From Clostridiales bacterium (lineage in GTDB: Bacteria > Bacillota > Clostridia > Lachnospirales > Lachnospiraceae), in NCBI GenBank assembly GCA_020860715.1, contig JAJBTU010000001.1, positions 1-37,522 of the forward strand: 37,522 bases of DNA, in the 5' to 3' direction. The translations under genes and the position numbers were made by a program. Positions 1 to 8,838 of this stretch are shown one piece after another. The notes under the pieces were generated by a model. The model was not told where the DNA came from. It made no database searches and saw only the letters and a list, made by a program, of their open reading frames with translations. Numbering within the stretch: the stretch's first letter is position 1; the number at the start of each line of letters is the position of its first letter.

Positions 1-60
1 CCAACATAAAAGAAAGGAAACATGGTGTTTGTACCTCTATAAACATCATACAAGAGATAT

Positions 61-2421
61 ATGATTAAAGGGATGAAAAACAATTATGTTTTCCGTATAT
101 TATGCATCGTGGAGATCTTTTTGCTGGCACTTGTTGTGCGGCAATGCCTTAGAGAACCATATGATGTTTTTTTTGCAGCGGCAGATCTTCAATCGTACAC
201 CGCTTCAGAATATAATATGGAACTGATTGATGAAGGGGAAGAATATTACAGAATTGAGAATGAAGAAACGATCGACGAGGTAAAAACTCTTTCGACAGAG
301 GTTTTTGCCCTGAGACCGGGAGCTTATACTGTTACGGTCAAATATGATTCGGATACATCGGCTGATTCACTGGACAGTTATGCAAACAGCACGGGAACTC
401 TTTCTTTGAGCAGCATTCATCATGGGATGAGTGTTACATTCAATGATTTGAAGCTGAGAGATGCCTATACGGAGGAAAGCCAGTCCGTACAGGTGAATTC
501 GCTGCGGACTCTGATGGATTTGAACATGAGTGTTTCATTTAGCGGTGGCGGAACTCTGAAAATTTACAGCATACAGATTACGGAAATTGTTGTTTATAAA
601 TACCTGCTGCTTGCGATTATGTTCGTGATTTTTTTGCTGCTTGATTTTATTGTTTTAAAATTTATGAATGGAGCTTTTGGCCTCTCGGAAGGCGTTCTTT
701 GCCTGATTTGCCTCGTTGCTGTTTTGCCCTTTTTGACGGATTTTTCTTATTACGGGGATGATCTTTATTACCATATGAACAGAATCGTTTGCCTTTCGGA
801 TGAGATCAAGATGGGCAATTATTTTCCGGCCATTTTTTCTACCGCATTGAATGGTTATGGTTATGCGAATCCATTGTTTTATGGGCAGCTGTTTTTGTAT
901 ATTCCGGCTATTCTCTATACCTGCGGGTTTTCGCTGACTGCTTCCTATAATGCTTATATTATGCTGTTTTCGGTTGCCACCTGCCTGATTATGTACTATT
1001 CAGCACTGAGAATCTTTAAAAGAAAAAGATGTGCGGTAACGGCAGCTGCGCTGTACACGTTGAGCGCTGTCAGGCTCACGAATATATTTAGCAGAAGCGC
1101 TGTAGGGGAATTTTCCGCGCAGACATTTTTGCCTTTGATTGTTCTTGGGTTTTACAATGTATATACAGCAAAAGACGGCGAAAAGATAACATTAAAACGC
1201 TACGCTCCAATCATTATAGGATTATCGGGTGTTTTGCTGACACACACACTTTCCATTATGATGTCTGCAATTTTAATTGTGGGATTTTGTATATTTGCCT
1301 GGAAGAAAACCTTTCAGCCAAAACGTTTTCTTGCATTACTGAAAGCGGCTGTATTAACGTTATTGGTTAATTTATCTTTTCTGGTCCCATTTATTGATTC
1401 CTATTCTATGGATTTAAATGTTGGAAACTATAAATATTATATACAAAGTTCAGGGGTTTATCTGATTCAGCTTTTTAATGTGATCGTGGATGGATCCCAG
1501 CGTGGGTCAGTAAATAAGACTGCATCGAATGAGATGTCATTATCCATTGGATTCTCAATTACTCTGGGGCTGTTATTGTATGTTTTTTTCCTTGCCTGCA
1601 GAGATAAAAAGACGGTGGATAAAAATGAAAAAACATTCCAGCTTTCAAAGGCTTGTTTTGCCTTTACTTGCATTACCTTGTTCCTTGCCACCATATATAT
1701 GCCTTATGATGAACTGGATTTCCTTCCTGAAATCATATACTCATTTATCACAACGATTCAGTTTACATGGAGATGGCTGATATTTGCGACACTTTTTGGG
1801 ACATATGTTACGGTATATGCCATGTTTCACATAGAGAACTCTTCACTGAAAAAATATCAGGGGATATCTGTACTTTCATGCTTTTCGATTATCGCAGCTT
1901 TGACTCTTAATACCGGTCAGTTATATGCGGATCAGCTTCAGAGAAATGGTATCGTCAGATTGTCTAATAATTCTTATGAATATAATATGAACGTTGGAAC
2001 CCTTTATTTTATACGTTCAGAGGATTCAAATGTAAGTAAAACATCAAATTATTATCATGCCGCCCTGCTATATGATGAATCCGCGATTGAAGTGAGTGAC
2101 TATAGTCGGGATGGCACGACAGCTGAATTTTACGTGATAAATGATTCCGATTCAGCGCAGAGCGTTGTACTGCCGATGATCTGTTATGATAATTACGTTG
2201 CTTATGATGCAAACAATACAATGCTTGAGATTACAAAAGGAACAAACAGTAGAATTTCTGTAGAAGTTCCTGCCGGATATGAAGGAACGATAAAGGTAGT
2301 TTATCGTTTCCCGTATCGGTGGATTGCCGCAATTACTATATCGATCGCTGTACTTATTTATATCGCCATATATTGTGTTTATTTAAGACGGAAAGGAGTA
2401 CCGTTGAAAAATGAGCGATGA
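61..2421 (+). CDS. Large polytopic membrane protein, PTPS-related/YfhO-like (putative glycan assembly)
   Basis: The product is 786 residues with one N-terminal membrane segment (about residues 9-28), an extracytoplasmic domain of about 150 residues, and then roughly ten hydrophobic segments (about 180-620). A soluble stretch follows, and a final membrane helix lies near 757-778 before a basic tail. The loop after the second segment carries an acidic pair (D233, D234) followed by YYH, and a GYGYANPLFYG stretch downstream. This pattern is typical of the '6-pyruvoyl-tetrahydropterin synthase-related' membrane proteins, which behave as GT-C-like or glycan-modifying proteins and have no proven link to pterins. 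The substrate cannot be read from the sequence. An in-frame ATG at 73 is a possible alternative start, and neither start has a strong ribosome binding site. The gene overlaps the next one by 11 bases, so the two are probably co-translated. Membrane nature is certain; function is inferred. Confidence 0.75.
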   Translation: MIKGMKNNYVFRILCIVEIFLLALVVRQCLREPYDVFFAAADLQSYTASEYNMELIDEGEEYYRIENEETIDEVKTLSTEVFALRPGAYTVTVKYDSDTSADSLDSYANSTGTLSLSSIHHGMSVTFNDLKLRDAYTEESQSVQVNSLRTLMDLNMSVSFSGGGTLKIYSIQITEIVVYKYLLLAIMFVIFLLLDFIVLKFMNGAFGLSEGVLCLICLVAVLPFLTDFSYYGDDLYYHMNRIVCLSDEIKMGNYFPAIFSTALNGYGYANPLFYGQLFLYIPAILYTCGFSLTASYNAYIMLFSVATCLIMYYSALRIFKRKRCAVTAAALYTLSAVRLTNIFSRSAVGEFSAQTFLPLIVLGFYNVYTAKDGEKITLKRYAPIIIGLSGVLLTHTLSIMMSAILIVGFCIFAWKKTFQPKRFLALLKAAVLTLLVNLSFLVPFIDSYSMDLNVGNYKYYIQSSGVYLIQLFNVIVDGSQRGSVNKTASNEMSLSIGFSITLGLLLYVFFLACRDKKTVDKNEKTFQLSKACFAFTCITLFLATIYMPYDELDFLPEIIYSFITTIQFTWRWLIFATLFGTYVTVYAMFHIENSSLKKYQGISVLSCFSIIAALTLNTGQLYADQLQRNGIVRLSNNSYEYNMNVGTLYFIRSEDSNVSKTSNYYHAALLYDESAIEVSDYSRDGTTAEFYVINDSDSAQSVVLPMICYDNYVAYDANNTMLEITKGTNSRISVEVPAGYEGTIKVVYRFPYRWIAAITISIAVLIYIAIYCVYLRRKGVPLKNER

Positions 2422-4357
2422 ATCGAAATTATTATTGCATAATAAAAAGAACAATATTTTGACATTGTGCGTATTCATCATAGCGTTGTGCATATATACT
2501 CTGGCAGGCTCAAATTATATTCTCAGTAATAAAAACGAGCCGACAGGTGAATACGATTCTTATATGCTGCCTACGATATCCATAGTAAGACATGGGAGTA
2601 TGATTATCACAGAGGAAGATGTTGAACAGGCTGCAATTGATTTTCCGGAATTTTACACTGCATTGAAATCAAGGTTTGACTCGGGAAGAATGGTAAGCAC
2701 AAAAGATGGCAGTGGGGTAAATCCTTTTTATTACTGTACGTATTCACTGATGTGTATTCCGTTGAAACTCCTTCTGAAATTCATAGGAGTATCGCAGTCA
2801 TGGACGTTTCCGTTTACAAATCTGTTCATGATTCTCTCTCTTTGCATTTTTATATATATCAAAATGGGAGAGGATAATCTGAAAAAACTGATTTTGACTG
2901 GATTTATTCTTGTCAATCCGATATTTGCCTATCTTCGCTGGCAGAGCGCGGAAGTGTGCATTTTCTGCCTGGTGGTTTTATCAATCCTGCACTTTTGTTA
3001 TTCGGAGTATAAGCGATCGGCGTTCTTTTTATCACTTGCTGGCACTTTGAATGTAACAGTAATGTTTTTTGGCTTTGTACTTATTGCGGATTATTTTCTA
3101 AAACTGTTTAAAGAGAGAGAGCGCGGAATATGGAATACTGTAAAAAAGAATATATGCAGTATCATTCAGTTTGGCTGCTGCTTTTTGATTGTGTTTTTGC
3201 CATTTATTCACAATTATATAAATGTGGGAACCGTAAATTCAACGTTTGGTATGGCGGCCAATGAAGGAATATTCTCCAGATTTATTGCTTATTTATTTGA
3301 CCTGAATTTTGGTATTTTTGTTTACTACCCGATCCTGTTTTTTGTCTTGGCCTTTGTTTTGGTTTGCTCTGCAAAAAACAGAAATTACAGGCCGTGGCTG
3401 CTTTTGACAGCGATGTTAGGTGTGGTTTTGGCGTATTCATTGGCGAAACACATCAATTGTGGAATGTCCGGTATTTCACGCTATGGTTCCTGGACTACAC
3501 CGTTTTTGATTTTTATATGCGTAATGTACTTTCCTTATGATTCTTTAAAAAGAAAAATACCGGCTGGATGCCTGCTGGGCTGCACAGCTCTCATATTATT
3601 TCATGTAATCAGTTTGTCAATGCAGCTGGGATATGTATATATGACCTATCCCGCGTATCTGGTATTAGAGTATGCTCCTCAGCTTTACAACCCTCTTTTT
3701 TCGACGTTTTATGCAAGAACTGCACATCTTAACGGGGGGTACGATTATGCGGATAATTTACCGGTCATATATAGCAGTCTGATGAACGGAAAGATAAAAA
3801 AGATTTTAGTGGACAATGAAAATGCTTCCGCGCTCTTTGACTTGCTTGCATTAGACGAGGCGGAGGCGGAATATATCTCAAACGTTATTTCAGACCATGA
3901 AACGGATCAGGATCCATATTATATTAATATTCCGGGGGAATATGATATTTATTATTCGGAGGATGCTCTATGGGGGCTGGAAGTATCAGAGGAAGAATTG
4001 ATTCTGGATGTTTCTGTGGATGAAAGTTCTTCAGGCACAGTCGTATGTTCTGCAATGGCGGATCTGGAAAGCGACACATACTATAAAATCCTGGTTCAAT
4101 ATAAGAGTGACAGCCGTTTGAATTCATATCTGATCTGTGACTTCTATGGTGGGTCAGGTTATGACTCGGGAGAACAGGAAACGGAGCTGTGCGTTTATTC
4201 AAATGAAGGAGACGTTTATTCTGCAGAGGCCGTTTTATATTCGGGGGATATCTCCACTGCCGGTCAGGATATCGTGGTGAGAATCCTTGATTACGTGGGG
4301 AACACTTCATTTGAAATAGAAACGATACAGGTGTATGAATTGACTGTGTCGGAGTAG
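2411..4357 (+). CDS. Polytopic membrane protein, probable GT-C-like glycosyltransferase
   Basis: The 648-residue product has about eleven hydrophobic segments between residues 15 and 420 and then a soluble C-terminal domain of roughly 200 acidic, beta-rich residues. The first outside loop contains EYDSYMLP, the acidic loop expected of GT-C enzymes that use polyprenyl-phosphate sugars. A later loop reads LNFGIFVYYPILFF, a pattern I associate with uncharacterised membrane glycosyltransferases in surface-polysaccharide loci. The start at 2411 follows a good GGAAAGGAG site at about 2391 and overlaps the preceding gene. An intrinsic terminator follows the stop, so these two genes form their own transcription unit or the end of one that begins outside the window. 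A role in adding a sugar or substituent outside the membrane is inferred. Confidence 0.72.
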   Translation: MSDESKLLLHNKKNNILTLCVFIIALCIYTLAGSNYILSNKNEPTGEYDSYMLPTISIVRHGSMIITEEDVEQAAIDFPEFYTALKSRFDSGRMVSTKDGSGVNPFYYCTYSLMCIPLKLLLKFIGVSQSWTFPFTNLFMILSLCIFIYIKMGEDNLKKLILTGFILVNPIFAYLRWQSAEVCIFCLVVLSILHFCYSEYKRSAFFLSLAGTLNVTVMFFGFVLIADYFLKLFKERERGIWNTVKKNICSIIQFGCCFLIVFLPFIHNYINVGTVNSTFGMAANEGIFSRFIAYLFDLNFGIFVYYPILFFVLAFVLVCSAKNRNYRPWLLLTAMLGVVLAYSLAKHINCGMSGISRYGSWTTPFLIFICVMYFPYDSLKRKIPAGCLLGCTALILFHVISLSMQLGYVYMTYPAYLVLEYAPQLYNPLFSTFYARTAHLNGGYDYADNLPVIYSSLMNGKIKKILVDNENASALFDLLALDEAEAEYISNVISDHETDQDPYYINIPGEYDIYYSEDALWGLEVSEEELILDVSVDESSSGTVVCSAMADLESDTYYKILVQYKSDSRLNSYLICDFYGGSGYDSGEQETELCVYSNEGDVYSAEAVLYSGDISTAGQDIVVRILDYVGNTSFEIETIQVYELTVSE

Positions 4358-4371
4358 ACGACAGGTAATGC

Positions 4372-4400
4372 CCACGCTTTGCAGCAGCGTGGATTTTTCT
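4372..4400 (+). terminator. Intrinsic terminator after the first two genes
   Basis: The 7-bp stem CCACGCT (4372-4378) pairs with AGCGTGG (4386-4392) across a 7-base loop and is followed by ATTTTTCT. It begins 14 bases after the stop of the preceding gene and lies upstream of a strong promoter, so it separates the first membrane-protein unit from the exporter operon. Confidence 0.8.
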
Positions 4401-4468
4401 GTATCCTGTAGGTTTATGGGATGCAGGAAACGGCAGACAGCGGAATTCTGGAACCAGAATGTTTCTGA

Positions 4469-4497
4469 TTGTAAATGAGCGGATAATGGGTTATAAT
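4469..4497 (+). promoter_or_regulatory. Sigma-A-type promoter for the wzm/wzt operon
   Basis: The -35 element is TTGTAA (4469-4474) and the -10 element is a perfect TATAAT (4492-4497), with a 17-base spacer. It sits between the terminator at 4372-4400 and the wzm start at 4554, giving an untranslated leader of about 50 bases. No other promoter as good is visible until 21.6 kb, so it may drive much of the assembly cluster. Confidence 0.72.
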
Positions 4498-4553
4498 GAA
4501 CCCCGGCGCAGCCGTGCGTCATTACGTCAAATATTCGGGGGAATGACACATAT

Positions 4554-5330
4554 ATGAAAAAGATTTCTGAAATTTATCACTACCGTACCATGATAGCCAG
4601 CCTGATCAAGCGGGACCTGCGCGGCAGATATAAGGGCTCTGTCCTGGGCTTCGCGTGGACTTTTTTGAATCCCCTGCTGCAGCTTCTGGTCTATACCATG
4701 GTGTTCTCGACGATCATGCGCGCCGGGATTGAAGATTATTATCTGTTTCTGTTCGTTGCGCTGATTCCGTGGATTTTCTTCAGTTCTTCACTGACCGGCG
4801 GAGCCAGCTGCATATGGGCGCAGAAAGAGATGGTCAAGAAGATCTATTTCCCGCGGGAAGTGCTTCCCATTGCGCATGTGACCTGTCAGCTGGTCAATAT
4901 GCTGCTTTCTTTTATTATAGTATTTGCGGCTTTGCTGGTATCAGGAAAAGGTCTGCGGCTGACAATACTCTGGTATCTGATCCCGGTGATCATGGTGGAA
5001 TATTTGCTGGCGATCGGCATTGCCTTTATTACTTCTTCGCTGACGGTATATTTTCGTGATCTGGAACATATCCTGGGGATTGTTTCCATGGCATGGCAGT
5101 TTTTGACTCCGGTGATGTATTCTGTCGATATGGTGCCGGAAAATGTGATGCCCATTTTTCTGGTGAACCCGATGACGCCGATTATCATCGCGTACCGGGA
5201 TATATTGTATTATCAGCAGGCTCCGCAGCTTTCTACGCTGGGACATGCGGTTTTTCTGGGGGTTGTTTTTTTGCTGTTCGGCTGGTTCCTGTTTGGAAAG
5301 CTGGAGCGGCATTTTGCGGAGGAACTGTAG
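4554..5330 (+). CDS. wzm: ABC-2 type polysaccharide export permease, Wzm/TagG-like
   Basis: The 258-residue integral membrane protein has six predicted membrane segments and the ABC-2 permease layout. The N-terminal cytoplasmic stretch reads LIKRDLRGRYKGSVLGFAW, followed by LNPLLQLLVYTMVFS, which is diagnostic of the Wzm/TagG/RfbA family. Two copies are expected to form the channel that moves an undecaprenyl-diphosphate-linked glycan across the membrane using energy from the ATPase encoded next. A GGGGGA site lies 11 bases before the ATG, and the ATG at 4543 reads straight into a stop, so 4554 is the start. The length is normal for the family. The neighbouring glycosyltransferases and GDP-sugar genes argue for a polysaccharide cargo, although TagG-type teichoic acid export uses the same fold. 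Confidence 0.93.
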   Translation: MKKISEIYHYRTMIASLIKRDLRGRYKGSVLGFAWTFLNPLLQLLVYTMVFSTIMRAGIEDYYLFLFVALIPWIFFSSSLTGGASCIWAQKEMVKKIYFPREVLPIAHVTCQLVNMLLSFIIVFAALLVSGKGLRLTILWYLIPVIMVEYLLAIGIAFITSSLTVYFRDLEHILGIVSMAWQFLTPVMYSVDMVPENVMPIFLVNPMTPIIIAYRDILYYQQAPQLSTLGHAVFLGVVFLLFGWFLFGKLERHFAEEL

Positions 5331-5402
5331 AGTAGTATAAAAAATCCTGCTTTGACAGGAAAATTTCGGGATACGAACGTTTTGTTTTCGGAGGAACCGT
5401 AC

Positions 5403-6635
5403 ATGGAAGAAACTTATGCGATCGAAGTAGAACATATATCGAAGCACTTTAAAGTTTTTCTGGACAAGGGGCATGAGATCAAAGACTATGTCACGTCAGG
5501 CCGGCGCAGGAAATATGAGAACCGGGAAGTCCTGAAAGACATCAGCTTTAAAGTGAAAAAGGGAGAGGCCATTGGTCTGATCGGCCATAATGGCTGTGGG
5601 AAGAGTACGACACTGAAACTTCTTACAAAGATCATGTATCCGGACAGCGGCACTATTACCATGCGCGGCCGGGTATCCAGTCTGATTGAACTGGGAGCCG
5701 GGTTTCACCCGGATATGAGCGGACGTGAGAACATCTATATCAATGCGTCTATTTTTGGCCTTACCAAGAAGGAGATTGATCGGCGCCTGGATGATATCAT
5801 CGCTTTTTCTGAACTGGAGGAATTTATTGATAATCCTGTCCGCACGTATTCTTCCGGAATGTATATGCGTCTGGCATTTGCGGTGGCGATCAATGTTGAT
5901 GCGGACATCCTTTTGATTGACGAGATCCTGGCGGTGGGCGATGTGAACTTTCAGGCAAAATGCTTTAACCGTCTTCGTGAGATTAAGGCAGAAGGGACGA
6001 CGATCGTGATCGTCTCTCATTCTATGTCTCAGATTGAACAGATTTGTGACAGATGCATCTGGATAGATGAAGGACTGGTTCGGGAGGAAGGGGCGCCGAC
6101 TACGGTTGATGAACATTATCTGGATTATATGGGGAGAAAGAACAGCCAGATGAGGTTCGGAGAAAAGAAAGAAAATGAGCAGGACAATTTCGGACAGAGT
6201 ACAAAATCGGATAACAACAGACGCAATACCAGAATTACCAGAGTATGCCTTTGTGACAGAGAAGGTCAGGAAAAGTCACGATTTCGTTGTGGAGAACCTG
6301 TACAGCTTCGAATTGAATATCAGGCGGATTTGAATGAACTGAATAATCCATTGATCGGACTGAAGTTTATACGCAATGATGCTCTTGTCTGCTATGGGAC
6401 CAATACAGAACGGGAGCAGATAAAAAATATTCCGTTTCATGAAAAAGGAAGATTGTTTTGCAATATTGAAAAACTGAATCTTACTCCGGGAGAATACTGG
6501 ATTGATATTGCCTTTAGAAATTATGATATGACTATGCTTGACTACGCGGAGAAAAGCTGCAGCTTTCAAATGTATTCCACAGTGAACGAAATTGGCGTGG
6601 CCCGTCTGGATCATACATGGGAATTTGAGGGATAG
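5403..6635 (+). CDS. wzt: ABC polysaccharide exporter ATPase with C-terminal carbohydrate-binding domain, Wzt-like
   Basis: The 410-residue protein has an N-terminal nucleotide-binding domain (about 1-245) with Walker A GHNGCGKST (61-69), a family-typical LIELGAGFHPDMSGREN stretch in place of a normal Q-loop, signature YSSGMYMRL (149-157), Walker B ILLIDEILAVGD (169-180) and H-loop H206. Residues about 270-408 form the extra beta domain that in Escherichia coli O9a Wzt binds the finished, capped glycan end. This suggests cap-dependent export rather than the simple TagH type. The chosen ATG has GGAGGA at 5390-5395 with ideal spacing; an upstream in-frame TTG at 5352 has no such site. The C-terminal half is more AT-rich than the ATPase half, consistent with exchange of the substrate-recognition domain. 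Confidence 0.93.
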   Translation: MEETYAIEVEHISKHFKVFLDKGHEIKDYVTSGRRRKYENREVLKDISFKVKKGEAIGLIGHNGCGKSTTLKLLTKIMYPDSGTITMRGRVSSLIELGAGFHPDMSGRENIYINASIFGLTKKEIDRRLDDIIAFSELEEFIDNPVRTYSSGMYMRLAFAVAINVDADILLIDEILAVGDVNFQAKCFNRLREIKAEGTTIVIVSHSMSQIEQICDRCIWIDEGLVREEGAPTTVDEHYLDYMGRKNSQMRFGEKKENEQDNFGQSTKSDNNRRNTRITRVCLCDREGQEKSRFRCGEPVQLRIEYQADLNELNNPLIGLKFIRNDALVCYGTNTEREQIKNIPFHEKGRLFCNIEKLNLTPGEYWIDIAFRNYDMTMLDYAEKSCSFQMYSTVNEIGVARLDHTWEFEG

Positions 6636-6640
6636 AAGAA

Positions 6641-8785
6641 ATGGAAGAAAAAAAGGAGTTTTTTTTAAAAAGACTGATTAAGAAGATGATTGCGAAAAGT
6701 ATTGGCTGGTATGTTTATGAGATCCAGGCAGAGACAGAGCAGCGAGTTAGAGCAGAAACACTTGAGATTCAGAGAGCAAATAGATGGATGTATAAGAGAA
6801 TACTTGCGCAAAAAGAAGGCTTGGAGAATATCACTTGTATCGATGTTATGAACAATGCGCCGATCAGTGAAAATGTCCTCAGAATTAAGCATGCAGGACA
6901 TGAGCAAAGCGTAAAAGAGGGACTTTTTGAAACGCTTGGAAACGAGTTTGAGAGTAATATTGCAGACGCGCTGTCTCAAAGCCGTATGCAAAGCTGGGCT
7001 ATCGTCTGCCGCGGGCTGAAGGGTCAGCGAAATTTTGAAGCAATTCGCAAAGACGCTTTTCAGGTTTTCCTGCTTTTGAAAAAGTACTCGGATTCTGAAG
7101 TGAAGCTGATTTCGATTGAAACAGGACAGGAACAGATAGAGACGGATGCAGACATTATTTATCTGCCGGAGAATCGTGTGGGGGAATATTTCCACACGAA
7201 TTCAATATCTATGGTGATTGCTATGGAAGCGACGGCTGCCATTGCCAGTGCCGGTCAGGGTACTATGTTAAAGTACAATATGATTGTACGTCTCTCCGGG
7301 CAAAATCCGCTTATGGGATTGAAGCAACACGACATTGATATTTTATTACACTCGAATGATCTGGGCGTCCAGCATTTTACAGTTCAATCAGAATATGCGA
7401 AAAAAAGGATGGAAGAAGCGGGATTCAGAGACGTTGAGATATCCTATCCTCTGGTTGAGACTAAGAAATATTGCAGCTTAGAGCAAAGAGCTAAGGATTG
7501 TAATGAAGATTGCAGACGTTTTGTTGTTGGCTTCGCTTCTTCACCAATGGGAAAAGAACAGTTGGAAGACAGGGGCGCTTTTGTGCTGAGTGAATTGGCT
7601 TCGATAGCAGCTGAATTTGATTTTCTGATTCTTTGGAGAGATGAAAAGGTTCCGGTTCCTGAACAATTGAAACATTCTTCAAATTGCCGAATCGAATATG
7701 GTTATTACGATATGGAACGATTTTACCGGGAAATAGACTGCCTGATCATTCCATATCTTAGTTATGACTGCAATCATGCCTGCTCTGTATCTGCTCTGGA
7801 GGCTATGCTTGCCGGAATTCCTGTGGTGTGTACTGTGAAGGCGGGCGTTTCCGATCTGGTCAGGAAATACGCGATGGGATATGTCTGCGAAGCGGATGCC
7901 GGAGAATTGAAACAGGCGCTGAGGCGTGTAAAACAGAACAGGGAAAACCTGACTGAGAATTACAAACGGGAACTTTTGAAGCAGGAACTGGATGAGAATA
8001 AATTTATAGATTATGTGTTTGAAGCTGCAAGCGGTTTTGTCCCGGATCAGATAATAACGCTTGGAGAATGGGAGACGGGACTGGAAACGATCGGAAAATA
8101 TCTGGTAAAAGGTCATGATCAGATAAAAGATTATTACTCGCAGTTCGAAATAGCGGAAAATTATAATTATGATCGTTTTATAGACTATCCTCAAAACTGT
8201 ATTGATCTTTTGGAACGGAAATCCATTGACGCAATTTTAGAGGATAAATATCGGAACAGAAAGATAAGCATTCTTGATATCGCCCCTGGGGATGGCCGGA
8301 TTGTTCAGGAAGATATTAAGTATGGACATTGTCTGGCAGCGGACTCCTCCGGAGAAATGCTGCGTGTTTTGTGCCGCCGATTTCCTGATGAGGAGAATCT
8401 GGAAACCATCCAGCTGGATTATCTGGAAGACACGCTGGAAGAAAAATTTGATGTGGTGACGACATTCCGGTATATTCGTCATTTTGAGTATACTACACGA
8501 TGCAAAATTTACAGTAAGATTCGAAATAATCTGAAGGAAGACGGAATCCTGATTTTTGACGTTCCGAATATCAGGCTGGAAACAAAAGTGAGAGATGCCA
8601 CCGGATGGGAAAAATATAATATATACGATATGTTTTGGACTGCGGAAAGTATGAGCCGGGAACTGGAACAAAATGGATTTCGGGTAGCATATGTAATTGC
8701 AATAGGTACCGGGCTTATGGAAGATGTATCGGTGAAATGTGTAAATGAACCGGTTACATGGACGTTTGGAGCAATACGGAAATAA
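6641..8785 (+). CDS. Glycosyltransferase-SAM methyltransferase fusion
   Basis: The 714-residue protein begins with a basic amphipathic helix (FFLKRLIKKMIAKSIGWYVY) and a helical region up to about residue 55. A GT-B/GT4-like glycosyltransferase follows at about 130-460, with its C-terminal SALEAMLAGIPVV motif (Glu387). A class I methyltransferase occupies about 500-710, with the SAM-binding motif LDIAPGDGR (545-553). The first glutamate of the usual GT4 EX7E pair is replaced by His379, so the GT half may be atypical. The gene starts 5 bases after wzt and so belongs to the exporter operon. Fused transferase/methyltransferase proteins occur in other ABC-exported rhamnan loci, for example WsaE of Geobacillus, where methylation ends chain growth. 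A capping role here is inferred from that and from the neighbouring Wzt binding domain. The acceptor and methylated position are unknown. Confidence 0.82.
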   Translation: MEEKKEFFLKRLIKKMIAKSIGWYVYEIQAETEQRVRAETLEIQRANRWMYKRILAQKEGLENITCIDVMNNAPISENVLRIKHAGHEQSVKEGLFETLGNEFESNIADALSQSRMQSWAIVCRGLKGQRNFEAIRKDAFQVFLLLKKYSDSEVKLISIETGQEQIETDADIIYLPENRVGEYFHTNSISMVIAMEATAAIASAGQGTMLKYNMIVRLSGQNPLMGLKQHDIDILLHSNDLGVQHFTVQSEYAKKRMEEAGFRDVEISYPLVETKKYCSLEQRAKDCNEDCRRFVVGFASSPMGKEQLEDRGAFVLSELASIAAEFDFLILWRDEKVPVPEQLKHSSNCRIEYGYYDMERFYREIDCLIIPYLSYDCNHACSVSALEAMLAGIPVVCTVKAGVSDLVRKYAMGYVCEADAGELKQALRRVKQNRENLTENYKRELLKQELDENKFIDYVFEAASGFVPDQIITLGEWETGLETIGKYLVKGHDQIKDYYSQFEIAENYNYDRFIDYPQNCIDLLERKSIDAILEDKYRNRKISILDIAPGDGRIVQEDIKYGHCLAADSSGEMLRVLCRRFPDEENLETIQLDYLEDTLEEKFDVVTTFRYIRHFEYTTRCKIYSKIRNNLKEDGILIFDVPNIRLETKVRDATGWEKYNIYDMFWTAESMSRELEQNGFRVAYVIAIGTGLMEDVSVKCVNEPVTWTFGAIRK

Positions 8786-8838
8786 TTTGCCGGGACTCTT
8801 CCTAGAATCCTCAGGAACCTGAAAACGGAGGTGGAATT

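Noticed and set aside
22-42. Six-codon open frame after AAAGGAAA at the left edge
   Set aside because: Too short to judge, and upstream sequence is missing, so no leader-peptide claim is possible.
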